Origin: Gammaproteobacteria bacterium
Lineage (GTDB): Bacteria > Pseudomonadota > Gammaproteobacteria > Steroidobacterales > Woeseiaceae
Assembly: GCA_004357475.1 (NCBI GenBank)
Contig: SMWE01000062.1
Span: forward strand, 1 to 34,383
Length of the DNA stretch: 34,383 bases
Reading direction: 5' to 3'
The translations under genes were made by a program, and so were the position numbers. This document shows, piece after piece, positions 26,829 through 34,383 of this stretch (the stretch's first letter is position 1; each line of letters begins with the position of its first letter). The notes under the pieces are model-generated. The model was given only the letters and a program-made list of their open reading frames with translations, was not told the origin of the DNA and ran no database searches.

Positions 26829-28172
26829 TCACTTGCCGATGCAAAACTCCGAGAAGATCCGGCCGAGCAGGTCGTCACTGGTCAATGAACCGGTGACCTC
26901 GCCAAGCGCCTCGTGGGACAACCTGAGATCTTCAGCCAGCAACTCGCCCGCCGCGTTTTTTTCGAGCGCCTCCAGCCCACGCTGGAAATGATCTGCAGCC
27001 ATGACGATCGCATCTACATGCCGGCGGCGCGCCGTAAAGGCGCCCTCGCCAAGGTCCTGGTAACCGGCCAGCTGGCGAATAGTTTCGCGAAGATCGTCGA
27101 TACCGGCACCGGTCCTCGCGGACACATTCAGGGTTGTCGGATTTTCCTTCAGTGGTCCCGGCGTATCGCCCGTAACATCGATTTTGTTGCGCAGAATAAT
27201 GACCGGTATTTCACCTGGAATCTCTTCGTCCAGTTCCCCGGCCTCGGGGGCACTCGCATCCTGAATCCACAAGACGCCGTCGGCATGCTTCAGCGCTTCG
27301 CGCGCGCGGCGTATACCCTCTGCCTCGATTCTGTCCGGGTCGTCCCTGAGTCCGGCAGTGTCAACGAGCTCTACCGCCAGCCCATCGATTTCAATTCGTT
27401 CTCTTATGATATCCCGCGTTGTGCCCGCAACTTCCGTAACGATTGCGGTTTCCTGCCCGCTCAACAAATTCAACAGGCTCGACTTGCCGACGTTAGGTTT
27501 ACCGACAATGACGAGTTGCAGCCCGTCGCGCAGCACGCGGCCGATATTTACCTCGCGCCGAAGCTTCGCAAAGGCCTCCGCACATGCTTCGATTTTTCGC
27601 AGCAAATCCTGATCTGACAGAAAATCGATTTCCTCTTCCGGAAAATCGATCGCTGCCTCAACATGCAGCCGCAGGTTAACGAGTTGTTGCTGCAGATTTT
27701 CAACCGCGTGAGAGAACGAACCGCTTAACGACCGTAGCGCCGCCCTTGCCGCTTGTGAGGTGCCGCTATCGATCAGGTCTGCTATGGCCTCCGCCTGAAC
27801 CAGGTCGAGTTTGCCGTTCAGGAACGCACGCTTCGAGAATTCTCCCGGCTCGGCGCGTCGCGCCCCAAGTTCAACCGCGGCATCAATGACAGATGCTACG
27901 ACGACCGGCCCGCCATGCCCGTGAAATTCGAACACGGATTCGCCGGTGTATGACGCGGGTCCGGGGAAGTAGAGCGCGATACCGCTGTCCAGCTCATCGC
28001 CGTTCCTGTTGCGTATTGTCGCGCACGTCGCCAGGCGCGGTTGCGGCACCTTGCCGAGCATCGCCAGCGCCAGCCAACTCGCGTCGTCACCGGACATACG
28101 CACGATGCCGATTCCCCCCTTACCCGGCGGGGTCGCTGCCGCAACAATTGTGTCCCTTGCATATTCCGGCAT
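26829..28172 (-). CDS. mnmE: tRNA modification GTPase MnmE
   Basis: The 447-residue GTPase acts with MnmG on wobble uridine. An N-terminal tetrahydrofolate-binding domain (TPPGKGGIGIVRMSG) is followed by helical domain and GTPase domain with G1 GKPNVGKS (224-231), G2 TTRD (251-254), G3 DTAGLRDD (271-278) and G4 RNKID. The protein ends in the conserved FCIGK, whose cysteine is required for modification. It starts 26 bp after the yidC stop, as in most gammaproteobacteria. Its partner mnmG is downstream but is separated by the hydrolase/ABC operon on the other strand. Confidence 0.97.
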   Translation of the reverse strand: MPEYARDTIVAAATPPGKGGIGIVRMSGDDASWLALAMLGKVPQPRLATCATIRNRNGDELDSGIALYFPGPASYTGESVFEFHGHGGPVVVASVIDAAVELGARRAEPGEFSKRAFLNGKLDLVQAEAIADLIDSGTSQAARAALRSLSGSFSHAVENLQQQLVNLRLHVEAAIDFPEEEIDFLSDQDLLRKIEACAEAFAKLRREVNIGRVLRDGLQLVIVGKPNVGKSSLLNLLSGQETAIVTEVAGTTRDIIRERIEIDGLAVELVDTAGLRDDPDRIEAEGIRRAREALKHADGVLWIQDASAPEAGELDEEIPGEIPVIILRNKIDVTGDTPGPLKENPTTLNVSARTGAGIDDLRETIRQLAGYQDLGEGAFTARRRHVDAIVMAADHFQRGLEALEKNAAGELLAEDLRLSHEALGEVTGSLTSDDLLGRIFSEFCIGK

Positions 28173-28198
28173 ATCGGTCTCCGGATTCCCGGCCTGGT

Positions 28199-29917
28199 TC
28201 AGGACTTTGGTTTGTCCTTGCTTTTCTTACCGCTGCGCGCAGCGGCTTCTTCGTGCACGATTTTGTTGATGTACCACTGCTGCGAGATAGAGAGCAGCGT
28301 ATTCGTAACCCAATAAAGCACGAGCCCAGATGGGAAGAACGCGAAAAATCCGGTGAACATGATCGGCATCACCTGCATGACTTTTGCCTGCACCGGATCG
28401 GCCGGTGCCGGGTTGAGTCGCTGCTGGAAGAGCATTGCGCCACCCATAATGAGTGGCAGAATAAAAAACGGGTCGCGCGAGGACAGATCAGTGATCCACA
28501 GGGCGAACGGCGCCTGGCGCATTTCCACGCTTTCCAGCAACACCCAGTAAAACGCCAGGAAAAACGGCATCTGAATCAGGATCGGCAGGCAACCGGCAGC
28601 CGGATTTACCTTTTCTCTCTTATAGAGCTCCATCATCGCCTGGCTCAGCGCCTGGCGATCGTCCTTGTACCGGTCCTGAAGGGCCTTCATGCGCGGCTGA
28701 ATTTCACGCATCTTCGCCATTGACCGTCCACTGGCTTCGGTCAGCTTGTAGAACGTCATCTTGATAAGGATGGTCACCAGGATGATTGCCAGGCCCCAGT
28801 TGCCAACGAAAGAATGAACCTTGTTCAGCAGCCAGAACAGCGGCTGCGAAATTATCGTGAGCCAGCCGTAATCGACGGTCAGTTTCAGGCTCTCGTCCAG
28901 CTGCTCCAGCTGATCCTGAAGTTTCGGCCCGACAAAAACAGCGGTTTCGAAAGTGAATTCTGAACCGGAGCGCACGTAAATCGACGGGCTCCTGATAAGG
29001 CTCGCCACTGAGGTGTCACCAGTAACGGAAACCTTGTATCGATATTCAGCATCTTTTGCGGGCACAACCGCGCTCAGAAAGTGGTGCTCTATAGATCCAA
29101 CCCAACCATTCGCCGCCTTGATCTCGTACGGTCCATCGGATAACAGGTCATCACGATCAAGCTTTTCAGATTTGTCACCGTCGTAAATGATCGGTCCGTC
29201 AAATGAATAGGTATCGACATTGAACATCGAGCGTTCGACTTCGCGGGAGCGTCTCTCGATCTGCGCATACTCTGCGCCGCGCCAGTCTGCACCACTCCTG
29301 TTGACGAGCCGCTGCGTTATGTCGATGCGATAGCTGCCGCGCGTGAAACGAATTTCTTTTGCAACGCTGATGCCCTGCCCGTCGGTCCAGGTAAACGGCA
29401 CTACGATTTCATCGGCGCCACGCAACTCGTACTCTGTCCTGGGCGATTCGAACACCGCGAGATGATTCGGTTCGGCGCCGTCGCCCTCCGCGATCAGGCC
29501 CGTCTGAATCATTCCGCGAGCGGGTCCTGCCGGGCTCAAAAGCTCGACCAGTGTGTCCGGTTCGTCCTTGTTAACAGGGTAATGTCGAATGACAGCGCGC
29601 TGCAAAGTCGCGCCCGTGGTGTTGATTTCAACCTCGAGTACATCCGTCGTTACGCGGACGATGCGGCTATCAGCTTGGCGGATTACCTCGCGCTCGACAT
29701 CCAGGCTCGGTGTTTGCTGGCTCGCTGGTGTCGAATCGGCAGCCGCAGCCGGCAATGAAGGTAATACACCAGCGCCACCCTGGGGGCCGCCGGTCTCTTG
29801 CGCAGCGGGCTGGGTCTCGAGTGCGGGTACCAATGCATAATCCGCTTGCCAGGCCTGGTACGTCAGCCACGCCAGCATGCCGAACGATGCCCAGACCAGC
29901 AATCTTTGATTGTCCAT
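28199..29917 (-). CDS. yidC: membrane protein insertase YidC
   Basis: This protein of about 572 residues has the gamma-proteobacterial layout: N-terminal helix (MDNQRLLVWASFGMLAW), large periplasmic domain, and a C-terminal insertase domain with about five helices. The conserved VNPAAGCLPILIQMPFFLAFYW stretch (shortened: NPAAGCLPILIQMPFF) and a lysine-rich tail are present. The ATG at 29917 was chosen because MDNQRLL is the usual N-terminus; an earlier codon at 29986 would overlap rnpA. The gap to rnpA is only seven bases, and yidD, usually found here, is missing. Confidence 0.96.
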   Translation of the reverse strand: MDNQRLLVWASFGMLAWLTYQAWQADYALVPALETQPAAQETGGPQGGAGVLPSLPAAAADSTPASQQTPSLDVEREVIRQADSRIVRVTTDVLEVEINTTGATLQRAVIRHYPVNKDEPDTLVELLSPAGPARGMIQTGLIAEGDGAEPNHLAVFESPRTEYELRGADEIVVPFTWTDGQGISVAKEIRFTRGSYRIDITQRLVNRSGADWRGAEYAQIERRSREVERSMFNVDTYSFDGPIIYDGDKSEKLDRDDLLSDGPYEIKAANGWVGSIEHHFLSAVVPAKDAEYRYKVSVTGDTSVASLIRSPSIYVRSGSEFTFETAVFVGPKLQDQLEQLDESLKLTVDYGWLTIISQPLFWLLNKVHSFVGNWGLAIILVTILIKMTFYKLTEASGRSMAKMREIQPRMKALQDRYKDDRQALSQAMMELYKREKVNPAAGCLPILIQMPFFLAFYWVLLESVEMRQAPFALWITDLSSRDPFFILPLIMGGAMLFQQRLNPAPADPVQAKVMQVMPIMFTGFFAFFPSGLVLYWVTNTLLSISQQWYINKIVHEEAAARSGKKSKDKPKS

Positions 29918-29924
29918 TACGCGT

Positions 29925-30290
29925 TTATCCCACTTCACTTGCTTGGGTTGAACGACATCTTTGCCAATGTTGATGCAAACTGTCAAAAAGCGCTTGATTA
30001 CCGGCTCGCATTGCTCCCAGTTGGTTCAGGACCACCACGTCAAGACCCTTAAGGTCCGCACAGTGGTGCCGAAAAGATTCCCTAACGACCCGCTTTAGCC
30101 GGTTGCGTCGAACTGCAAGCCGACAGTGTTTTTTGGAAATTGCCATACCGAGCCGTGCTTCCTGCTCGCCGTTTTCTTTGTAAAGAACCGTAAACATCCT
30201 GTCGCGGCTGCGTTTTGCTTCCTTGAAGACGCGGCTGTAAGCAGAAGCATCAAGAAGCCGGCTACGCCGTTTGAAGAGGCGCTTCGCCAT
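29925..30290 (-). CDS. rnpA: ribonuclease P protein component
   Basis: The 121-residue, strongly basic protein binds RNase P RNA and helps process tRNA precursors. The conserved RNRLKRVVRESFR sequence (about residues 81-93) and RLGMAISKKHCRLAVRRN before it are characteristic. It starts 48 bp after rpmH and is followed by yidC after seven bases. Length is typical. ATG at 30290 has GCAGG about five bases upstream. Confidence 0.95.
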   Translation of the reverse strand: MAKRLFKRRSRLLDASAYSRVFKEAKRSRDRMFTVLYKENGEQEARLGMAISKKHCRLAVRRNRLKRVVRESFRHHCADLKGLDVVVLNQLGAMRAGNQALFDSLHQHWQRCRSTQASEVG

Positions 30291-30338
30291 CGTGCCTGCT
30301 ATTGGAATTTTTTCCGTTGGATGCGTGGTCGCGGATAC

Positions 30339-30479
30339 TTAGTGCTGCGGCGAGAGCTGCGCTCGTCCCTTCGCGCGCCGCCGCTTCAACACAAGGCGCC
30401 CCGCCTTAGTCGCCATTCGTGCTCTAAAACCATGCGTGCGTGCCCGCTTCAGATTACTGGGCTGGAAAGTGCGTTTCAT
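30339..30479 (-). CDS. rpmH: 50S ribosomal protein L34
   Basis: Translation of the minus strand from ATG at 30479 gives 46 residues starting [19 protein letters not shown] and ending [10 protein letters not shown], a clear L34. It is the shortest gene in the window and begins the rpmH-rnpA-yidC-mnmE block. Its N-terminus faces dnaA across about 260-280 bp, the usual divergent arrangement at the origin. Confidence 0.98.
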   Translation of the reverse strand: MKRTFQPSNLKRARTHGFRARMATKAGRLVLKRRRAKGRAQLSPQH

Positions 30480-30757
30480 GTCACTGATACCTGCATGTCA
30501 TTTTGCGCCGTTTCAGCGGCTTATGATATCTCTTAACGAACCGAAGACCGTTGGAAAGAAGGGCGGCAAGGGTACGCATAAGGTCCAATTCTGTCAATAG
30601 AATAAGACCTTATGCAGCATATTAATAATCGCTCCAAATGCAGCTGCAGTGCACAATATGCGCAAATTCAGATCGTCTGGCGAAGCCTCAATAGACGTTA
30701 TAGACTGCGCGGTCTCCAATCCAATTAAAAACACCTTCCGTGCCCCGGGGAAATTTT
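30480..30757. other. rpmH-dnaA divergent intergenic region
   Basis: This spacer must contain promoters for the rpmH and dnaA operons. I find no perfect DnaA box here, only poor partial matches. It includes a 40-bp palindrome at 30576-30615, a 10-bp palindrome TGCAGCTGCA at 30639-30648, and a second inverted pair GCATATT (30617-30623) and AATATGC (30655-30661). No promoter with two good hexamers stands out. Confidence 0.7.
30576..30615. repeat. 40-bp imperfect palindrome upstream of rpmH and dnaA
   Basis: Outer arms GCATAAGGTC (30576-30585) and GACCTTATGC (30606-30615) pair fully; inner arms ATTCT (30588-30592) and AGAAT (30599-30603) pair after a 2-base mismatch, leaving a 6-base loop. It may be an operator for divergent promoters, or a transcript hairpin; nothing in the sequence decides between these. 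Confidence 0.8.
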
Positions 30758-32077
30758 TTGCAGGCCGAAACAACACTATGGAATCGCTGTGTCCGCGACC
30801 TTCAAGCTGAACTGCCGGAGCAGCAGTTCAATACCTGGATCAGGCCATTGCAGGCAGTGGAAGATGGCAGTGTTCTGAAACTGCTGGCTCCCAACCGGTT
30901 TGTGGTCGACTGGCTGCAGCAGCATTACATTGAAAGAATCCTTGAGCTGATTGACGGCGCCAGCGAGGTAGTGGTTGAAGTTGGCTCGCGGCAGCCAGCG
31001 ACACCGATGGTTACGACTTTGTCATCACCGGTCAGGAGCAATGCCACCACTACAATCACCTCGCGGCTCAACCCGGAGTTTACGTTTCAAAATTTTGTCG
31101 AAGGCAAAAGCAACCAGCTCGCCCGGGCTGCCGCAATCCAGATCAGTGAGAATCCCGGCAAATCGTATAATCCGCTGTTTATTTACGGTGGCGTCGGACT
31201 GGGCAAGACACACCTCATGCACGCAATTGGCATTGCCATGCTCGCCCGCAATCCTGACGACCGCGTTTGCTATCTGCACTCGGAGCGATTTGTCGGTGAC
31301 ATGGTTAAAGGACTGCAACACAACACGATTTCAGAATTCAAGCGGTTCTACCGCTCGCTCGATACCTTGCTCATAGACGACATACAGTTCTTTGCAGGAA
31401 AAGAACGGTCGCAGGAAGAGTTTTTTCACACATTTAATGCCCTGCTCGAAGGTCAGCGGCAAATTGTGCTGACTTGTGATCGTTACCCCAAAGAAGTAAA
31501 TGGTCTTGAAGAACGGCTCAAATCACGATTTGGCTGGGGACTTACGGTTGCAATCGAGCCACCGGAGCTTGAGACATCGGTGGCGATTTTGATGAGTAAA
31601 GCCGCCGGTGAAGGCGAGATGCTCCCTGAAGAAGTCGCTTTTTTCATTGCTAAGCGCATTCGATCGAACGTTCGTGAGCTCGAGGGTGCCTTACGTCGAG
31701 TCATCGCCAACTCCCGTTTCACCGGTCGGCCGATCAGCGTGGATTTTGCCAAAGAGGCGCTCAAGGATTTACTTGCTTTGCAGGACCGACTTGTTTCTAT
31801 TGAAAATATCCAGAAAACAGTCGCGGATTACTTCAAAATTCGTGTTGCGGAGCTGCTGTCAAAACGGCGCAGCCGATCTATCGCGCGGCCAAGACAAATT
31901 GCGATGACGCTAGCCAAGGAACTGACAAACCACAGCTTATCGGAGATTGGAGATGCTTTTGGCGGCCGTGACCACACAACAGTTCTGCACGGTTGCCGCA
32001 GAATAGCGGCTTTGCGCGAAACCGAAAACCGGGTAGAGGAGGATTATGTGAATCTGTTGAGAACCCTGACCACTTGA
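30758..32077 (+). CDS. dnaA: chromosomal replication initiator DnaA
   Basis: DnaA of about 439 residues opens the origin and loads the helicase. Domain I is intact ([15 protein letters not shown]), followed by a linker, the AAA+ domain with Walker [10 protein letters not shown] (about 144-152) and Walker [10 protein letters not shown], and domain IV with the DnaA signature [15 protein letters not shown]. The start is TTG at 30758, with GGGGA seven bases upstream, giving the usual short N-terminus; an in-frame GTG at 30740 is an alternative but lacks a ribosome site. It begins the plus-strand dnaA-dnaN-recF block. Confidence 0.96.
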   Translation: MQAETTLWNRCVRDLQAELPEQQFNTWIRPLQAVEDGSVLKLLAPNRFVVDWLQQHYIERILELIDGASEVVVEVGSRQPATPMVTTLSSPVRSNATTTITSRLNPEFTFQNFVEGKSNQLARAAAIQISENPGKSYNPLFIYGGVGLGKTHLMHAIGIAMLARNPDDRVCYLHSERFVGDMVKGLQHNTISEFKRFYRSLDTLLIDDIQFFAGKERSQEEFFHTFNALLEGQRQIVLTCDRYPKEVNGLEERLKSRFGWGLTVAIEPPELETSVAILMSKAAGEGEMLPEEVAFFIAKRIRSNVRELEGALRRVIANSRFTGRPISVDFAKEALKDLLALQDRLVSIENIQKTVADYFKIRVAELLSKRRSRSIARPRQIAMTLAKELTNHSLSEIGDAFGGRDHTTVLHGCRRIAALRETENRVEEDYVNLLRTLTT

Positions 32078-32086
32078 TGTGGATAA
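32078..32086 (-). promoter_or_regulatory. DnaA box 1
   Basis: TGTGGATAA on the plus strand is a perfect complement of the TTATCCACA consensus. It begins directly after the dnaA stop codon. Confidence 0.85.
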
Positions 32087-32210
32087 ACCGTGAACAAAAA
32101 TCACGGCTTTATTTACGCACAGCTAATACATACCACCCAAGCATCGAATACCGTGGTTTTCGCTTGCTAAATTCATATGTAACATATTGATTTTAATAAA
32201 TAAAATAAAG

Positions 32211-32219
32211 TTATCCACA
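32211..32219 (+). promoter_or_regulatory. DnaA box 2
   Basis: TTATCCACA, perfect consensus, on the plus strand. It is followed by a GC-rich stretch (GGGCCAGG) and then the trinucleotide run, which starts 14 bases after the box. Confidence 0.88.
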
Positions 32220-32232
32220 GGGCCAGGTACAC

Positions 32233-32251
32233 CTAATAATAATAATAATAG
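32233..32251. repeat. candidate DnaA-trio (six trinucleotides)
   Basis: The plus strand reads C, then five TAA units, then TAG. On the minus strand, read 3' to 5' away from box 2, it is GAT followed by TAT repeats. This is the layout DnaA box, GC-rich spacer, repeating trinucleotide seen in origins where DnaA assembles on single-stranded trio repeats. The exact consensus match to other species was not tested. Confidence 0.6.
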
Positions 32252-32288
32252 CCGACTTATTTTTAATATTTATTAACAGGTGGCATCA

Positions 32289-33386
32289 ATGAAGTTAACC
32301 GCAAGTCGCGAGGCCTTACTTAAACCATTACAGGCTGTGATTGGTGTTGTTGAGCGTCGGCAAACCATGCCAATCCTCGCGAACGTGTTGCTGATTGCCA
32401 GGGATGGACAAGTTGGGATGACAGCAACGGATCTTGAGGTAGAACTCGTTGCGACGACAGAGGTCGAGGTTGAGACCGCCGGAGAAGTGACAGTACCTGG
32501 GCGTAAGCTGCTGGACATATGCCGGGCGTTGCCGGCCGACGCTAAAGTGTCGATGAATCTCAGCGGCGAGAAGCTGACTGTAAAATCGGGCCGAAGTAAG
32601 TTTACCCTCATGACATTGCCGGCAGCGGAATTTCCGACGATTGAGGATATTAATGCAGGGGAAAGTCTGCTGGTGTCGCAGGTCACATTGTCGAAGCTGC
32701 TCGATAAGACACATTTTTCCATGGCGCAACAGGATGTGCGCTATTACCTTAACGGGTTGTTGCTGGAGACCGGGCAGAAGTATTTGCGGGCGGTGGCGAC
32801 AGATGGGCACAGGCTGGCGTTGTGCGAAGTAGAGTTGGACGATAAGAAAATGCCAGAGCAGCAAGTGATTGTCCCGCGGAAAGGTGTGCTGGAGTTACAG
32901 CGTCTATTGGGGAGCGAGGGAGAACTGGAGATTGAGCTTGGCAGCAATCACATTCGTATTCAGCTTGAGGGAATACGTTTTACCTCAAAGCTGATCGATG
33001 GGCGGTTTCCCGAGTATGAACGCGTGATTCCGCAGGATACGAGTAACGAGCTAACAGTAGACAGGGAAGCCTTGCGTGGGGCGCTGCAGAGGACAGCGAT
33101 CCTGTCGAATGAGAAATACCGGGGAATCCGGTTAATCATCAAGAAAGACGGGTTGTTGCTCCAGGCGCATAATCCTGAGCAGGAAGAAGCCGAGGAAGAG
33201 GTGGAAATATCTTATGCCGGTGATGACATTGAAATTGGCTTTAATGTGAATTACCTGCTCGAGGCCCTGGCGGCGATCGATTCAGAGGAGGTAGCGCTCG
33301 CAGTGGTAGATGGTAATTCGAGCTGCCTGCTTCGGGAGCCCGGTAACGCCAAATGCAAATACGTCGTGATGCCGATGCGGCTCTGA
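32289..33386 (+). CDS. dnaN: DNA polymerase III beta clamp
   Basis: The 365-residue sliding clamp forms a dimeric ring round DNA and tethers polymerase III. The start MKLTASREALLKPLQAV and the C-terminal PGNAKCKYVVMPMRL are typical, with three similar domains of about 120 residues each. ATG at 32289 is preceded by AGGTGG six bases upstream; an in-frame GTG three codons earlier lies inside that site. recF follows after 15 bases. Confidence 0.97.
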   Translation: MKLTASREALLKPLQAVIGVVERRQTMPILANVLLIARDGQVGMTATDLEVELVATTEVEVETAGEVTVPGRKLLDICRALPADAKVSMNLSGEKLTVKSGRSKFTLMTLPAAEFPTIEDINAGESLLVSQVTLSKLLDKTHFSMAQQDVRYYLNGLLLETGQKYLRAVATDGHRLALCEVELDDKKMPEQQVIVPRKGVLELQRLLGSEGELEIELGSNHIRIQLEGIRFTSKLIDGRFPEYERVIPQDTSNELTVDREALRGALQRTAILSNEKYRGIRLIIKKDGLLLQAHNPEQEEAEEEVEISYAGDDIEIGFNVNYLLEALAAIDSEEVALAVVDGNSSCLLREPGNAKCKYVVMPMRL

Positions 33387-33401
33387 TGATGAAGTGGTCG
33401 G

Positions 33402-34383
33402 TTGCCACTCAATAAATTTACATGCACTGACTTCCGCTGCCTGGCCTCTGCAGAGCTTGAGTTTGATGCCCACTACAACCTGATATTCGGCCCTAATGCT
33501 TCGGGTAAGACCAGCCTGCTGGAAGCTATTGCTTACCTGGGTCGCGGCAGGTCTTTTCGCGGGGCGCCAACACAGAATCTGGTTCGGCATGGCGCTAGTG
33601 AATTCGTGCTTTTTGGCAAGGCAGATACTGGGACGCGGGAAACGGTGATCGGTGTCAGAAACAGCCGTGAAGGTCTGGAAATCCACATTGACGGCGAAAC
33701 CGTGGCTGGCGCCGCTGGCCTCGCTGAAGTGCTGCCGCTGCAAATCGTGGACCCGGATATTCATAATCTGATTGCCGGCGGCCCGGCGGAGCGTAGACGC
33801 TACATCGATTGGATAGCGTTCCACGTGGAACGGGGCTATCTTGATCAATGGCGGCGGTTTCGCCGCGCGTTGAAACAAAGAAACGCGGCGCTCAAGGAGA
33901 ACGCGAGTCATGATGCGCTCGCTGGCTGGGACAAAGAGTTCGTGGAAACCGGGTATGAGGTCCATGAAGCACGCCGTCGGGTGCTGGCTATCACCCGGCC
34001 AGCACTCAGAGACATTGGGGCGGCACTCCTCGGCAGCACGGTTGATATCGAATACCAGCAGGGCTGGAGCACTGAGAAATCGCTTGCACAAGTGCTCACG
34101 GCCGGAATGGATCGGGACAGGCAATTGTGCGCCACTCAGGCTGGCCCGCAGCGCGCAGACTTGAAACTTGTTTATGACGAGCGCCAGGCCAGGCGGCTGG
34201 TGTCGAGGGGACAGCAGAAATTACTGGCCTGTGCCCTGATTCTTGCCGCCACGGCGGTGGTGCAGTCGCATCTCGGGCGCGCGCTTCTTTTATTGCTCGA
34301 TGACCCTGCCGCGGAGCTCGACAGTGATTCGCTGACGCGGCTGATGGCGGCTGTGGTTGAACTCGACTGCCAGGTAATTGCCA
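33402..34383 (+). CDS. recF: DNA replication/repair protein RecF, 5' part
   Basis: Reading from TTG at 33402 gives 327 residues before the window edge. RecF loads RecA at gapped DNA. Walker A GPNASGKTS (about residues 29-37), the FHVE element (about 140-143), the SRGQQK signature (about 267-272) and Walker B LLLLLDDPAAELD are in order. The frame has no stop. TTG is the only suitable start, since the in-frame stop at 33390 closes the frame upstream. The gene contains a parS-like palindrome at 33817-33832. It lies 15 bp after dnaN; gyrB is expected beyond the edge. Confidence 0.95.
   Translation, partial: MPLNKFTCTDFRCLASAELEFDAHYNLIFGPNASGKTSLLEAIAYLGRGRSFRGAPTQNLVRHGASEFVLFGKADTGTRETVIGVRNSREGLEIHIDGETVAGAAGLAEVLPLQIVDPDIHNLIAGGPAERRRYIDWIAFHVERGYLDQWRRFRRALKQRNAALKENASHDALAGWDKEFVETGYEVHEARRRVLAITRPALRDIGAALLGSTVDIEYQQGWSTEKSLAQVLTAGMDRDRQLCATQAGPQRADLKLVYDERQARRLVSRGQQKLLACALILAATAVVQSHLGRALLLLLDDPAAELDSDSLTRLMAAVVELDCQVIA
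33817..33832. promoter_or_regulatory. candidate parS centromere site inside recF
   Basis: CGTTCCACGTGGAACG is a perfect 16-bp palindrome and matches the pseudomonad-type parS TGTTCCACGTGGAACA at 14 of 16 positions, differing only at the two ends. It overlaps codons for Ala-Phe-His-Val-Glu-Arg; Phe-His-Val-Glu is conserved in many RecF proteins, so part of the pattern may come from coding. No other match was seen by eye in this window. ParB, encoded 28 kb away, would be its ligand. Confidence 0.65.

Larger units (their letters stand above)
32078..32288. other. candidate replication origin (oriC) between dnaA and dnaN
   Basis: The 211-bp spacer holds two perfect DnaA boxes, one at each end of an AT-rich stretch, a weak third box at 32113-32121 (one mismatch, TTACGCACA), an AT-rich block at 32181-32210, and a trinucleotide run at 32233-32251 followed by another AT-rich tract to 32276. 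This combination is expected of a bacterial origin. I saw no GATC in the spacer, so a Dam/SeqA style origin is not suggested. Confidence 0.7.

Noticed and set aside
29918-29986. Longer N-terminus for YidC starting at 29986
   Set aside because: It would overlap rnpA; the usual YidC N-terminus MDNQRLL begins at 29917.
30480-30757. Origin upstream of dnaA
   Set aside because: No perfect DnaA box was found here; both perfect boxes are downstream of dnaA.
32233-32251. Microsatellite without function
   Set aside because: Its position 14 bases after a perfect DnaA box and a GC-rich spacer makes an origin role more likely than chance.
33282-34124. Open frame of 280 codons on the minus strand opposite recF and the end of dnaN
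   Set aside because: RecF motifs on the plus strand are unmistakable; the antisense frame is a shadow.

Overview
This window is the replication-origin region of a bacterial chromosome, most likely a gammaproteobacterium. It carries the classic backbone rpmH-rnpA-yidC-mnmE-mnmG-rsmG-parA-parB-atpI-atpB-atpE-atpF on the minus strand and dnaA-dnaN-recF on the plus strand. Protein features (482-residue PrpD, OppA-type binding protein, 92-residue AtpE, YdgA-family protein, YhdH/AcuI) and the secreted peptidases would fit a marine or sediment heterotroph, for example of the Woeseiaceae or Chromatiales type. That placement is a guess from general resemblance, not from a search.

Layout from left to right. 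Positions 1-2129 hold the proximal end of the ATP synthase operon (atpI-atpB-atpE-atpF, then the first codons of atpH). Next come a secreted metal-dependent amidohydrolase (-) and a divergent spinster-type MFS transporter (+), which converges on parB across a long hairpin. The parB-parA-rsmG block (5189-7531) follows. A large minus-strand accessory block then holds a secreted S9 peptidase, prpD, prpC, prpB and an AcuI/YhdH-type acrylyl-CoA reductase, i.e. a methylcitrate-cycle module for propionyl-CoA. A YdgA-like protein (+) and a complete oligopeptide importer (oppA-oppB-oppC plus a fused OppD-OppF ATPase, -) come next, then mnmG. A plus-strand, translationally coupled trio (secreted alpha/beta hydrolase, ABC ATPase, ABC-2 permease) separates mnmG from mnmE. 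mnmE, yidC, rnpA and rpmH run leftwards, and dnaA, dnaN and recF run rightwards to the window edge.

The backbone order is conserved, but accessory genes sit in four of its junctions: parB/atpI, rsmG/mnmG, mnmG/mnmE and, as a loss, rnpA/yidC, where yidD is missing. Much of the cargo concerns peptides (two secreted serine hydrolases of peptidase families, a prolidase-like amidohydrolase, an Opp importer) or propionyl-CoA disposal, so peptide scavenging with methylcitrate-cycle oxidation of odd-chain or branched-chain products is a reasonable joint reading. Five REP-like hairpin elements sharing the core GCTCCTRC lie only between accessory genes or at their borders.

The best origin candidate is the dnaA-dnaN intergenic region: two perfect DnaA boxes, AT-rich tracts, and a run of six trinucleotides starting 14 nt after the second box, as in DnaA-trio origins. 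A 16-bp perfect palindrome matching the parS core lies inside recF, across codons for the conserved Phe-His-Val-Glu motif. I found no tRNA, rRNA, CRISPR array, transposase or prophage gene. No intergenic gap exceeds about 300 bases. I see no convincing wholly new system; the points of most interest are the origin and parS architecture and the way the conserved cluster has been opened by metabolic cargo.
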